Shown: positions 13,026 through 24,332 of the stretch, one piece after another
Layout of the letters: every line of letters starts with the position of its first letter
Position numbering within the stretch: position 1 is the first letter of the stretch
Assembly: GCA_002197995.1 (NCBI GenBank)
Contig: NGZR01000004.1
Span: 434,001-498,000, forward strand
Direction: 5' to 3'
From: Gaeumannomyces sp. JS-464
Taxonomy: Eukaryota; Ascomycota; Sordariomycetes; Magnaporthales; Magnaporthaceae
DNA length: 64,000 nucleotides
Made by a program: the position numbers and the translations under genes
The notes under the pieces: generated by a model
The model's input: the letters and a program-made list of their open reading frames with translations, nothing else
Told to the model about the DNA's origin: nothing
The model's database searches: none

Positions 13026-14927
13026 ATGGATCACGGTCAGGCAGAACAGTACACCACACTCCTACCCGGGCACACCCGTCTCCTGTGTCTTGAGCCCAAT
13101 ATGGATAAGCAAGCCACAGCGGCAGGAAACCTCGAATCCTGTGCGCTCGGGACGGCACCCCCGTACTATGCCCTCAGCCACTGCTGGGGCAGCAAGCCGC
13201 GAGATGCGTCTATTCAGCTCGACGGCCGTAGGTGCCAATCTCCTCCGACCTGGCCGTCTGCATCCAAAGACTGAAAGAGTTGGCCACCGAAGGAGAATAC
13301 TTCGACCCTCCAATCAAGCATGTATGGATTGACACCATATGCATCAACCAGCGAGACATTCCAGAGCGCTCCTCACAGGTGGGAATGATGGAAAAGATAT
13401 ACTCTCGGTCAATACGAACCTTGATCTGGCTCGGGCCTGCCTCCACCTCATCCCCATCGGCATGGGGGATGGTGGATCAGGTATACGGCGTTTTCAGGTT
13501 ATTGCATCCCACGACAGACGCAGTGGCCGAAATCCCGACTCGAATGTACTCCGACTCCTTTCACGCTCTCGTTGGGCTGCCCGGCTGGGAGAGCGAGGCC
13601 TGGGACCATGTGGACGAGCTGATGGCGCTTGGATGGTTTTCTCGGATTTGGGTTATCCAAGAGGTCGTGTCATCGCCACAAGACCCCATCATCCTGCACG
13701 GGAAGCAACTCTATCCTTGGCACCGCCTCAGCTGGGCCGCCGCCTGGCTGCGCCGGAGCGGCTACTGCCGGCACCCTCGCATCTCTCCGCAAATCCCCAA
13801 TCTGGATATCATGGGTGCCCTCCGGAGATCCAAGTGCAAGTGGCCGCTTGACGCGCTCCTCACGACAACCCACGCAAAGCTCCAGGCAAGCGACCAGCGA
13901 GACAAGGTGTATGGCATCCTGGGGCTGGCTGCAGAGTGGCAGGACGAGACCGCGCACCCTTCGGCTCTCCGCCCGGACTACAGCCTTGATGTCACCGAAG
14001 TTTACCAGCGAGCCACAAGACTCCTTCTCCAGAAGGGCAGCTCGCTCGCCATCATGGCCATCGCAAGGGGCACAAAGGGCAACTTAATGGAGAATCAAAA
14101 AGTGCTCGAACTGGACCTGCCCTCCTGGGCACCCGATTGGAGTGACTTCCGAGTGTTCAAGGGGGTCACCAATACACCCCTCTGCTGGGTATACTATGAA
14201 GATCCTACCAGACCTGCGAGAGTTGGGTTCCCAGGCCAGTATGCCGCATCCTCCGCGGAAAGACCCAGGCTTCCAGAGGCGAACGGCTCTACCCTGAGGG
14301 TAGCAGGTCTGGCGATCGGACAGATTGCCCGGGTCGTCCACTTGAATCCAAACTTCGACCCGAGGCAGCGGTTCGACCGAGAATTCGACCATCGTATGGC
14401 CCGGGCACTAGAATCAGCTCAGGAGCTCTTGGGGCAGAACCATCTGTCCAGGCTGGGTTGAGCAATTCGTTGAGGTTTCCTCGGCTAAACAGTACCGTCT
14501 CGGCGGCCGAGACTGGGGCCAAATCTGCAGGGACGGCATCGCATACTTCGATACTCTACTGCGCACCAACGAGACGCTGCGTCTGTCTCTGGAGTCACGG
14601 GTTGAGGACGGCGCGCTCGCCGACTTGATCAGCCGCGCATCGGCGGACGGCGTGCCTGAGGAGTTCGCAGCCCTAGCGCGCAACTATTGCTTCAACAGAA
14701 CTTTCCTGATAACCTCTGACGGAAAGATGGGCATTGGCCCAGCTAGCGCGCGCCCGGGGGACACCATCTCGGTTCTCCTGGGGGGAGACGTTCCTTTCGT
14801 CATTCGACGAAACGGTAGCAGCTGGGCCTTTGTGGGAGGATCCTACGTCCAGGGGCTCATGGTTGGTGAAGCCATTGCGGCGTGGAGGCGAGGGGATCTC
14901 AGCGAAACCGTGTTTGAGTTTCAGTAA
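13026..14927 (+). CDS. HET-domain protein (heterokaryon incompatibility)
   Basis: Seen: one uninterrupted gene of about 633 residues once two single-base breaks are allowed for: a missing G at GG 13231-13232 and an extra G in GGGG 14431-14434. The HET signature is complete: YYALSHCWG (about residue 42), VWIDTICINQ (about 95) and MMEKIYSRSIRTLIWLG (about 118). The remainder is the long helical C-terminal part usual in these proteins, ending with a conserved segment around GGDVPFVIRR. Known of the family: HET domains resemble TIR domains in fold and trigger cell death when non-self is sensed. Nothing here shows the trigger. The gene is divergent from an NLR-like gene 920 bp away, an arrangement that suggests functional pairing. 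Both breaks lie in G-runs and are probably assembly errors. Confidence 0.88.
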
Positions 14928-15426
14928 AGGGTAAAAGAAATCAGGCACATTTTATACCGTCGTGACCGCCTCTCTTCTCCAAAGTTTCCCACTTTACTGT
15001 GCAGCAAACGGCGACAGCAACGACAGTATCGCGCCTTCTTCGCCTAAAATCACCGAAGGTTGATGGGACGTGACCCCTACCAAAGTCAATGGGCCGCCCC
15101 TACAACGACCTAGGTAGACCCTTGTCGAGCCCCGCAATTGCTGCGTCACTGCCCCTCCATCCAGGTCCGTAGGGAGACATCCCATGTCTCACTGCCAGTG
15201 AAGCACCTCGAGGAGCTGGGGTGGTGATTGGTTGGGGGGTCGGTCCCTTTTCCCGTCTCGTCCAGTCTCCTCGACTTCCTGTCGCGGCGCCCCCAACGCA
15301 GCACCATTCACGCTTGTTGGCAAACGCGCCGGCCAAGTACAGACAAGCACCCGTTCCTGCTAGAGCTCGACACGTTTCTGGGAACGTGTGGACTTTTGCT
15401 ACCAACAAGCTCAGCTCGGCCCAACC
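14928..15426. other. intergenic, promoter of AIP1
   Basis: No gene is visible. It should contain the HET 3' end and the AIP1 promoter and leader. Confidence 0.4.
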
Positions 15427-17427
15427 ATGTCGGTCACGATCGACAAGATCCTCGCCGCCGCCCCGGCCACCACGCGAGGCCAGCCCACGCAGCTGTCGTG
15501 CGACGCCAAGGGGGAGCGGATAGCATATGCTGTAAGCTACCTAGGCGTCGATGCTCGCCTACCCCTCATGAATGCCACTCGTTCGCTAATCAGATTTGCT
15601 CTCTTAGTCCGGCAAATCCATCTTCATCCGGTCCATCGACAACCCCGAAGTATGCAAGCAGTATGTCGGACACACAGCCTCGACCACCGTTGCCCGCTTC
15701 TCGCCCAGTGGCTTTTACGTTGCCAGCGGTGATGTCTCGGGCCAGGTCCGGGTGTGGGACGCCGTCGAGTCGGTCAACACGAAAGGTGCGAAGCCGCGAA
15801 CATATAGATATACGACCCCTAGCCTACATAGGGAGGGGGAAAAAGGGGGGTTGGGCTGACCCTCCGGCAAACATGGAGGATAAACAGGCGAATACCACAT
15901 CATCTCTGGCCGCATCAACGACGTCGCCTGGGACGGCGACTCGCAGCGCATAATCGCCATCGGCGACGGCCGCGAGCGCTTCGGCCACTGCATCACGGCC
16001 GACTCGGGCAACAGCGTCGGCGAGGTCTCGGGCCACTCAAAGGTCGTCAACGCCGTCGCCATCCGCCAGCAGCGGCCCCTGCGCGCCGCCACCGTCTCCG
16101 ACGACGGCTCCATGTGCTTCCTCCACGGCGCCCCCTTCAAGTTCGCCGCCAAGGCCTCGGGCCTGCACACGGGCTTCGTGCTGGGCACCGCCTTCTCGCC
16201 CGACGGCGCCCTCCTCGTCACCGTCGGCGCCGACAAGCGCGTCCACCTGTACGACGGCAAGACGGGAGAGCACAAGGGCGAGGTGGGCTCGGGACGGACC
16301 ACACGGGGAGCATATTCGCCGTCGCATGGGCGCCCGACTCGAAGAGGTTCGTCACGGCTAGCGCAGACCAGACGGTGCGCATCTGGGATGCCGAGGCTGG
16401 CAAGGTCACGCGCACATGGCGTCTTGGGCCTGCCGACGGTTCTTCCAGCGTGTCAGACCAGCAGGTGGGCGTAGCTTGGCCCGCAGGACGGACGGACGGC
16501 CTCATAATCTCGCTCAGCTTGTCGGGCGACCTCAACTACCTGGTAGAGTCCAGCGAAAAGCCTACCAGGGTTGTACAGGGCCACAACAAGAGCATCACAG
16601 CTATAGGCTACGAATCCGACAAGAACTTGTGGACGGGCAGCTTTGACGGAAGAGTGTGTCGATGGGAGGTGGCGGCAGGCAAGAGCGAGGTTATTGACAA
16701 GAGCTCGCACACGAACCAGGTAACTGGGTTCGTGGAGAATTCGGGCAGGGTCTACAGTGTCGGCTGGGACGACCAACTGCGGGTTGATGACGGCTCCGGC
16801 TCACTACCGGCCGCTCTCGGCGCGCAGCCACGCGGAGTGGCCGCTTCGGGTAAACTGTTGGTCGTGGCTCTCGCGGATGGCGTCGCAGTTTACAACCCTA
16901 CCGGAGACCTCGTCAGCAAGTCGGAAACAAAATTCACGCCGACAGCGATTGCGGCGCACGAGTCGCTGGTGGCGGTTGGCGGCGCAGACAACAACGCCGT
17001 CGTCGTATACAAGCTGGGCAGTGACGGCAAGCTGGTCGAGGCCGAGAAACTGACCAAGTCAACGGCGCAAGTGACGGCGCTCGCTTTCTCACCGGACGGC
17101 AAGGCGCTGGCGACGGGAAACTCGTCTGGCAAGATCATTGCGTACTCGACTGCGGCCGGATGGGAGGTACTCACTGACCGATGGTCGGCACACACGGCGC
17201 GTGTCACTTCGATAGCTTGGAACGCGGCTGGCACGCACGCGGCCAGCGGCGCGCTCGACACAAACGTCCACCTTTGGAGCCTGGCAAAGCCCGGTGCCAG
17301 AGTCAAGGCGCCCAACGCGCACAAGGACGGTGTCAACGGCGTGGCTTGGGTTCAGAACGACCAGAAGGTCGCTAGCGCTGGTGCCGATGGAGCGGTCAAG
17401 ATCTGGGATGTTTCGGGCCTCCAATGA
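15427..17427 (+). CDS. AIP1: actin-interacting protein 1 (WD40 repeats)
   Basis: Seen: exons 15427-15531, 15608-15785 and 15888-17427, about 610 residues, the normal AIP1 length. The protein consists of successive WD40 blades throughout (for example VRVWD, VRIWD, VHLWS, VKIWD endings), consistent with the double seven-bladed propeller of AIP1. Early segments such as the IRSIDNPE and YVGH regions fit Aip1. Known role: it works with cofilin to disassemble actin filaments at cortical patches. One G is missing at GGG 16291-16293; upstream and downstream blades are otherwise continuous, so an assembly indel is likely. Other WD40 proteins are possible, but the length and opening residues favour AIP1. 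Confidence 0.85.
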
Positions 17428-18339
17428 TGTCGGGAAACGGTGTGTGTAGAACCGAAAAGGTTTTATTTTCACCCTTTGCTTGTATTTAGAGGCGCCAGTG
17501 TCCAGCAAATGGAGTTGAACGTTAGCATAACCTGTACGAAACTTTCCCCAAGAATTTTAAGACGAAGGGCTTCCTAGGCCGACTGTTCAAGATACGGATT
17601 GGGCGGGTGTATCATATCACAATTTTTTGCACACATGGGGCGGGGGTATACGATTCCCATCATCGTAAAGTGTAACGAACGTAAGGTTCTGCAGAAGGAA
17701 AATACAATGCGGATGCAAGAAAAGAGCAGGAATGACAACCAGACTCCTGATTGATGACCATGATGCCGATGCGAAGTCCCAAAAAACAGTAACGCCGAAC
17801 GCTATGCGGGGCAAACAAACGGGTGTCATGATGTGGGTGAGGAGGTTGGGGAGGAGGCTAGAAAACTAATCAGTCACCTTGCTACCAAGGAATCGAAGTT
17901 CGTGCGGTATTAAGGCGGGTATCATGGTTGTTTTCCGGGGTGCCTTTTAAAACCAACCAACCTTAGCTCCTGGGAAAAACAAAGGAAAAAGGAGATCTCT
18001 GACGAGGAGGACGGGAAGGACAAGATATTGGATCGTATGCGTGGTCACCGTTAGTTTTCCTCGAAGTGACCTCAACCCAGTAGCCGCGAAGAGGAGATTT
18101 GATAGAGTGACTCCAAGTGAGATCCAGGACCAGTGCATGAACAGCCCGTTTCACTCAACTACAGCCTCCTTATCGTTAGCGGGAAACCCCTCGTGTTGAA
18201 GCACATGGACAATAGCTCGGCAGACTCACAAATCCCGCTCAGCTCCTCGGCGCGCAGGTCGGCGTCGGCCTCGGCGGGTGGCGGCGGCACGGGTCTCCGG
18301 CTCGATGTTGGAGGGGCCATCTTGCGAAGCCGCCGAGGA
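17428..18339. other. intergenic between convergent AIP1 and ALG13
   Basis: No convincing gene. A tiny open frame on the minus strand (ATG about 18322, possible GTGAGT donor near 18228) has no recognisable content. Probably two 3' untranslated regions. Confidence 0.4.
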
Positions 18340-19251
18340 CTAGGCGGCGGGCGTAGCCTCAGAGGGCGCGGCGGGCTTGGCGCCGGACTCGCCGTGCTCC
18401 GGGTAGCAGGAGCGGGCCATCCAGTCGAGGAGCGTGATGCGCTTGTGCGTCGGCATCGGGAAGGCGATGCGGTCGGGCTCGTCGATGGGGTCCATGTCCG
18501 CCTCCTCGGGAGTCAGCGGGAACATGCCGCCGTCGTAAGCCTGAACGTGGGCCCTCATGATGGCTTCGGCAAGTCCCCTTTTTTTTCAAGAACAAGAAGT
18601 GTTTGGTGGTTTTAGTATAAGTGGGTTCCGCCTATCGACAGAGGCATTTCTGGCTTTCAACTCCACTTTGGCTCCGCCGACACGGCCCACAGCTCACCGT
18701 CAAGATAAGTAGCAAGCTCAGCCTGATGGTTGTCCAAAAGGTCCTCGTTCGGGACGACGACGAAGGGGACACGCAGCGTGAGACATCAATGACGGTTCCG
18801 GCGCCTGGGGTGTTAATTGTCAGTTAGTGATCAGTTCGGTTTCAAACCTTGGCGTGATCCACAATCTCAACAACGAAATGATGAAAGGAGCACAAACCTG
18901 CGTGGCAAATAACGATCCCTGCATTGCTGACGCCCTCAACGGCGGCAGGGGAGAATAAAGTCACGCATCTTGGTAGCTCTGAAGCATTCAATGTTGAGAC
19001 CGCCGAGGTCGAGGTCCAGCTTCTCGACCATGGAGCGGAACCAGGCCAGGTCGGACCCGCACTGGACCTTGATGTCGTCAAAGCCGTACTGGATCATCCA
19101 GGCGAGGAAGTTTCGGGCGCAGGATCTCGGCCAGCAGGGGACGGAAGCTGGCGGTGGCGCCTACGGTCACGAAGGCGCGGCGTGGCAGGTTGGGCGTGAG
19201 ACGCTCAGCCTGAGGCGTCTTCACGCTCGGGAGGACAAACTCCTCCTGCAT
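18340..19251 (-). CDS. ALG13: ALG13, catalytic subunit of UDP-GlcNAc transferase
   Basis: Seen: exons 19251-18898, 18804-18698 and 18577-18340, about 230 residues. Motifs of the GT28 C-terminal fold appear in order: RRAFVTVGATASFRPLL, the DIKVQCGSD region, GIVICHAG at the exon 1 end followed by AGTVIDVSR, and the nucleotide-sugar region VPNEDLLDNHQAELA. The last exon ends in an Ala/Pro tail. Known role: ALG13 joins membrane protein ALG14 on the cytosolic face of the ER and adds the second GlcNAc to the dolichol-linked oligosaccharide. Frame breaks are inferred at GGG 19115-19117 (one base extra), AAA 18957-18959 (one extra) and about 18772 (one missing); the third exon also joins out of phase at a GGGG run (18574-18577). 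Because ALG13 is essential, these are better explained as assembly errors. Confidence 0.8.
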
Positions 19252-20131
19252 CCTGCCCGAGAGCGTGTCTGCACGCTTGCGCTTCTTGTTTGGTTCTGCT
19301 GCTGCTGCTGCTGCAAACGCCCCCCCCGGGGTTCCGAAGTTGCGTTTGTGCGAGTTTTCTGATGTTGAGGACGCACTGCGGCTATGTGAAAGTGAAGCGA
19401 CGGCGACCGGACGACAGGGGAGATGACCGGGGTGCCGCCAACGGTGGTGGTGGGGCAGGACGAATATCGGTGCTGCGGCTGCGGCGGCGCGGACGCATAG
19501 TTGCCGCTCAGGCCAGAATGAGGCTCGTTGTCAAATCGGTGGATTGAGTCCGGGGCCCGTGCCATCCATTTGTCCCGCTCAATGGCCTCGAGACGTTGGA
19601 GTCTGGACCGGCAGATATTGAATGCCAATGCAAGATCGTGGCCTTGGTCCACGATTTTCCTCCTTAGCCCGCCATGAAATCTGGCCCGGTCGATTTTCTG
19701 CTCAGTCGGGGTGGTTTTCGGGGCATCATCACTCCAATCATCCATAGTTGCAGCGCTGAACCAGGTTGAACCGCCCAATCCAGTTACAGAATCTATTCCC
19801 AAGCAACCGAATCGGGCAGCGTGGGTGTGCGGACAGGCAAGTCGAGCCGTGTGGGCAGTATTCCAATTTGAGGCGGAAGCGGTAAGGCGGTGAGACTGAC
19901 GTGGAGCCCAAGCAACAGCTTATCCAATCAAGTGCAAAGGTTGGCAAGGGGGCCGCGGGTCGTATCAGTGGAAATTTTGGTGGGTGTCCCGACCGGACTC
20001 GGCAGGCCTAACACGCTGTTCGAGAGGGCCGAAAGGTTTTGAAACCCCGCGACTGTCCTTAACAAGTAGAACCCAGTCGATTGAGGAGGAGAAACAGATC
20101 CACGCCTCCCCGCGGGTGATGCGCTGAAGAG
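19252..20131. other. divergent promoter region, ALG13 / mS35
   Basis: A 190-codon open frame on the minus strand (19802-19221) crosses most of this region and overlaps the ALG13 start. It has no recognised motif and ends in polar repeats (Gln-rich from a CTG run near 19300), so I treat it as chance. Confidence 0.4.
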
Positions 20132-21509
20132 ATGGCGTCCGCTTATCCTCTGAGGTGGTGCTTGCGCGCCGGGAGCAGAGGTTTTGCGCCCAGAGGACAA
20201 ATACCGACCACCGCTGCCGCCGCCGCCGCCGCCGCCGCAGCACTCCCGATCGCCGCGAGGCGCGCAATCTCGAACACGCGAGCTAGAAGCGCCCCGGAAG
20301 CCGACGGGGATGGAGGTCCGAAAAAGAGCGGCAAACTCCAGCCGTTCGAACCGCTCCAGGAGGAGATGGACCTGTTCCAGAGCCCCAACATCAGGACCCT
20401 GCACGACGCTGTCATGCTGGCGACGACGCCCGAGGAGCGCGAGCAGGCCGGATACGACGAGAAGCGCGGCAAGCAGTTCCTGGGCGGCCCCGTGGAGAAG
20501 CTTCGTAGGAGTGTGACTGCGCTCAACAGATCCTACAACGCCTTCAAGCCCAAGCCATTCGACTTCTGGAACGAGGACACGACGGACGAAGATATGATAG
20601 TGGATGAGGAGGGCTCTGACGAGTTCGAGGAAGACGACATCATGCCCGCGGCTCACGCCAAGCTGGATGATCACCGAGACATGCGCGAGTATGCGCGCAT
20701 TGCCATCTGGGAGATGCCCCTCCTTTCCAGTACGCGCATACTTATTTGGGCAGTATGTGTGTTTGTCTTGAAGCTGTCCCCAAGTGCTGATTCTAGCGTC
20801 CCCCCTCCTTGCCAAGAACTCGCCAAGCCATCGAGCCTCCGACCGAACAGCAGCCATTGCGCTGGCGCTACACCACCTACATGGGCGAGTGGCACCCCCG
20901 CCCGAGAGAGGTTGTGGTCGAGTTCTGTCCGGACGACCTCAACCTCACCGATGTCCAGAGGCGCAAGTCTCACGAAGCTGGCCGGCGCGAGATACAACCC
21001 CGAGAAGGGCACCATAAAGATGAGCTGCGAATCGTTTGAGCACGCTGCTCAGAACAAGCGGTACCTGAGCGACTTGATTGCGAAGCTCATCGCCGAGGCC
21101 AAGGTAGGTTTGCTGCTAAACCTGCGTCCTAACAATTCACTTCATGTTGGAAACCGCTGGGCATTGGTGGCAACCCCTGACAACCATACTCTAGGACTCC
21201 AAGGATACGTTCGAGGACATACCCCTGGACACGCGACACCACAAGTCCAAGACAAAATACCCATTCCCCAAAGAGTGGCGGATGACAGAGGATAGGAGAC
21301 AGCAGCTCATGCAGATACGCCAGCAAGCGTACGAGCTGGATATGGCGAAGAGGGCAAAGGGCGAGATTGTCGACGGCACTGTGAAGATTCAGGAGTCAAT
21401 AGCAGCCCCGGCTCAGGACAAGGCCCTTGATCAAGCACTAGCGGAGATGGCGGCTGTTAAAGCCTCCAGGGGCAAGCAACCTGCCGCGCGCAGGTTGACA
21501 ACAGCATAA
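20132..21509 (+). CDS. RSM24: mitochondrial small-subunit ribosomal protein mS35 (Rsm24)
   Basis: Seen: exons 20132-20729, 20817-21103 and 21195-21509, about 400 residues. A basic, Ala-rich N-terminus without acidic residues for about 45 positions is a mitochondrial presequence. The mid-region has the mS35 landmarks FKPKPFDFW, PLRWRYTTYMGE, HP..R.VVV.F and a C-terminal KYPFPKEWRMT. Known role: a fungal/animal-specific subunit of the small mitoribosome (yeast Rsm24). Intron 1 (20730-20816) is best closed at the AG before AACTCGCC, which restores SKLAKP. Two single-base breaks remain: a missing T at about 20831 (CCATCGAG) and an extra base at about 20967-20970 (AAGTCTCACG). Both sides are family-like, so assembly error is the simpler reading. 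Confidence 0.85.
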
Positions 21510-22584
21510 AAGCTAGCCTAGACGTCGGGTTAGAGTGGTTTTGCCCACACGGCCGCGTCTACGAGACAACGATGAAGTCTATGTGCGCATAGAATTTTGT
21601 ATTTATGTATAATATGAGCAAAGCCGTGCGCATACGCCTACCTAGGGAAACGTGTGGTTGTCATTGTTTTCGGATCCATGGACATCAGAGGTCGAGCTTC
21701 GGCTGAAAGATGTCACACAGAAAAAAAGGTGTCGACAGGCGCGAACGCTAGCATGCGCCGAGAGCTGCGTTTCGTGCTTGTCTCCCGTTCAGATTGCTTG
21801 ACCGCTCAGACTAGACGCTATGAATGGCAGTTCCCGTCTGGGCACTCATCGGCGCACAGCTGCTGCTGGCTAGACCGTCTGGTATACAGGTGAGCGTATG
21901 CGAATGCGTGGCCACGTATTCTGGTTTGCGTCTGGTGTGGCTCCCCCGCTCCCTAAGGATTAGGTTTCGGAAACGCGTGCGTCTCTTAGCGGCCGGGACA
22001 GGGATTCCTACCCCGAATCAGAGCACCGTGGCCCCTGTCAGACCTCGGCTCGAGAGCTGCGAAAGGTGGAGAAAGCTCATGCCCGCGCAAGCCTCAGCCC
22101 AACGGTCTTTCCATGCCAGCGGGACTGCTTGGCCGAGGGAGCCTTGACGTCGTCGTATCCATGATATGCCGGGGGCGGAGGCGGACTACCTACACGTAAT
22201 TGTTCCCCCGTTCGCCGAGGATTCGCATTTTGGACTTCTTGCTTCTTCGAGCGAGGTGAATTCTCGAGCTGTCCTGAACCACCACACTTCACAGCGGGCG
22301 CGCATTTGAAGCACACACCATCTTGTTTTGCTTTTTTCATCCAAACCCTGCCAACTAGTGCGTATCAAGCTTCTCCTAGCGCGGGCCCTACTGGTTCAAG
22401 ACCCAGACGTGCTGTGTAGCAGTCTCACCAACTGTGCGAGAGACCTCATCCCGCCTCGACTTTACTGTCACTTCAAGGCTCGCCCATCCGCCTTCTAATT
22501 GATATTTTTTCCTACTTTTTCCATCCACAACCCACTTCCTGCATTTGGGATACGACAAGGATCTTGGGCTAGAAATCAAGAAAG
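21510..22584. other. intergenic, promoter of aldehyde dehydrogenase
   Basis: No gene recognised. The last 100 bp before the next start are pyrimidine-rich, as in many fungal core promoters. Confidence 0.4.
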
Positions 22585-24332
22585 ATGGCTTCCGCCTCGA
22601 CCAAGAATGTCGAGATCCCGGCCTTCGAGGCCACGGCGCTCGACACCATCGCCCCGACTTGCCGCAGGGTTAGGGCCAAGTTCGAGTCGCATCAGACCAA
22701 GGACCTCGAATGGCGCAAGACGCAGCTGAGGAAGCTCTACTGGGCCATTGAGGACTTCTCGCCCAAAATGGTCGCGGCGATGATGCAGGACTTTGGCAAG
22801 TCCGAGTACGAGGTTGTACTGAGCGAGATCATGTTCATCAAAAACGACTGCATGTTCTTCCTCGACAGGTTGGACGAGTTCGCCAAGGACGAGCCGGCTC
22901 CCGACGTGCCGCTGGCCTTCCGCGCCAACAACATCAAGGTCCGCAAGGACCCTCTGGGTGCCGCCCTCATCATTGCCCCTTACAACTACCCGTTCCAGCT
23001 GCTGCTCTGCCCTCTGGTCGGCGCCATCGCAGCGGGCTGCACGGCCGTCATCAAGCCATCGGAGCTGTCCCCAGCTGTCGCCATGGTCACTCGTGAGATG
23101 ATCGAGTCGAGGCTTGACCAGGACGCCTACGCCGTCGTCAACGGTGCCATCCCGGAGACGTCGGCCCTGCTGGACGAGAAGTGGGACAAGATTTTCTACA
23201 CGGGCAGCGTCAACGTCGGCAAGATCATCGCCAAGAAGGCCGCCGAGAACCTCACTCCCGTGACCCTCGAGCTCGGCGGCATGAACCCGGCCTTTGTCAC
23301 GCGCGGCGCCGACCTCCGCCTCGCCGCCAAGCGCCTGCTCTGGGCCAAGACGATGAACGCGGGCCAGGTGTGCCTGTCGCAGAACTACGTGCTGGTCGAG
23401 CGGCCGGCCGTCGACGAGTTCATCGCCCAGCTCAAGCGCGCCCACGCCGAGTTCTTCCCCGACGGCGCGCGCGGCAGCGAGCTGAGCAAGGTCGTCAACG
23501 AGCGCCACTGGCTGCGCCTCAAGGCCATGCTCGATGAGAGCAAGGGCCGGATCGTCGTCGGCGGCCAGATGGACCGCGAGACCAGGTTCATGGAGCCGAC
23601 GGCCGTCCTGGTCGACTCGACCGACGACTCCATGATGACGCAGGAGTCGTTCGGCCCCATCTTCGCTATCATGCCGTTCGACGACCTCGCCAGCGCCATC
23701 AAGATTGCCGCCCGCGTCGACCCGACGCCCCTCGCGCTGTACACGTTTGGCAGAGACGCCGAGAATGACAAGGGTTAGTTTTATCTTGTGATTTGTCTTT
23801 TCCTTGCCACCTCACCGTGCCATCACTTTCAAGTCTCACGCTGACATGCCTGATTTTGTTCGAACCAAACAGTGCTCAAGGAGATGAAGTCGGGCGGCGC
23901 CTCGATCAACGACTCGTTCGCGCACGGGTCCATCAACACGGTCGCCTTTGGCGGCGTGGGCACGTCGGGCACGGGCGCGTACCGCGGCAAGGCCTCGTTC
24001 GACACCTTCACGCACTTCCGCATCGTGGCCAAGACCCCTCGTGGATGGAGTCGCTGCTGCGCCCCCGCTACATGCCGTACCGCATGTCGGAGCTGCGCCG
24101 CCTCGCGCTGCTCACGGCCAAGAGGCCCAACTTTGACCGCAACGGAAAGGAGATCCGCGGGCTGGCCTACTGGGCCTCGTTTATCCTGACTCTTGGCGGC
24201 GGCGGCCGCCGCGGTGGCTTCAAGGGCGTCGTGGCCAGGTGGCTCGCCCTTGCGGCGGCCATCTACGTCGGCATGCACGGGCTTGTCGTGCCTGAGAGGC
24301 TTGCTCCGCTTGTCGCTGCCCTGCGGCGCTAG
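22585..24332 (+). CDS. fatty aldehyde dehydrogenase, membrane-anchored (Hfd1/ALDH3-like)
   Basis: Seen: exons 22585-23773 and 23873-24332 with a 99-bp intron; about 549 residues. The ALDH core is complete: IIAPYNYP and VIKPSE for cofactor binding, the general-base Glu in TLELGGMNP (about residue 231) and the catalytic Cys in NAGQVCLSQN (about 265), then QESFGPI and the ASINDSF/GGVGTSG regions. The C-terminus, after a conserved LLRPRYMPYR stretch, has two hydrophobic segments (about 500-545), like the membrane anchor of ALDH3A2/Hfd1 enzymes, which oxidise long-chain aldehydes at the ER, lipid droplets or mitochondria. One C is missing in CCCC 24035-24038, breaking the frame just before the tail; the intact tail is readable to 24332. 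Assembly indel is likely. Confidence 0.87.

Noticed and set aside
18229..18322. Short minus-strand frame with a GTGAGT donor after ALG13
   Set aside because: Only about 31 codons, and joining to any acceptor nearby gives an early stop; Pro/Ala composition is uninformative.
19221..19802. Minus-strand open frame of 193 codons between ALG13 and mS35
   Set aside because: Overlaps the ALG13 start, no motif, Gln run produced by a CTG repeat; more likely promoter DNA, though a small orphan gene cannot be excluded.
22340..22400. GGTTCAAGACC box resembling a tRNA T-loop
   Set aside because: No matching acceptor, D or anticodon stems could be folded around it; no tRNA was found in the window.
22576..23508. 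Minus-strand open frame of 310 codons
   Set aside because: Antisense shadow of the aldehyde dehydrogenase, caused by codon-position GC bias.
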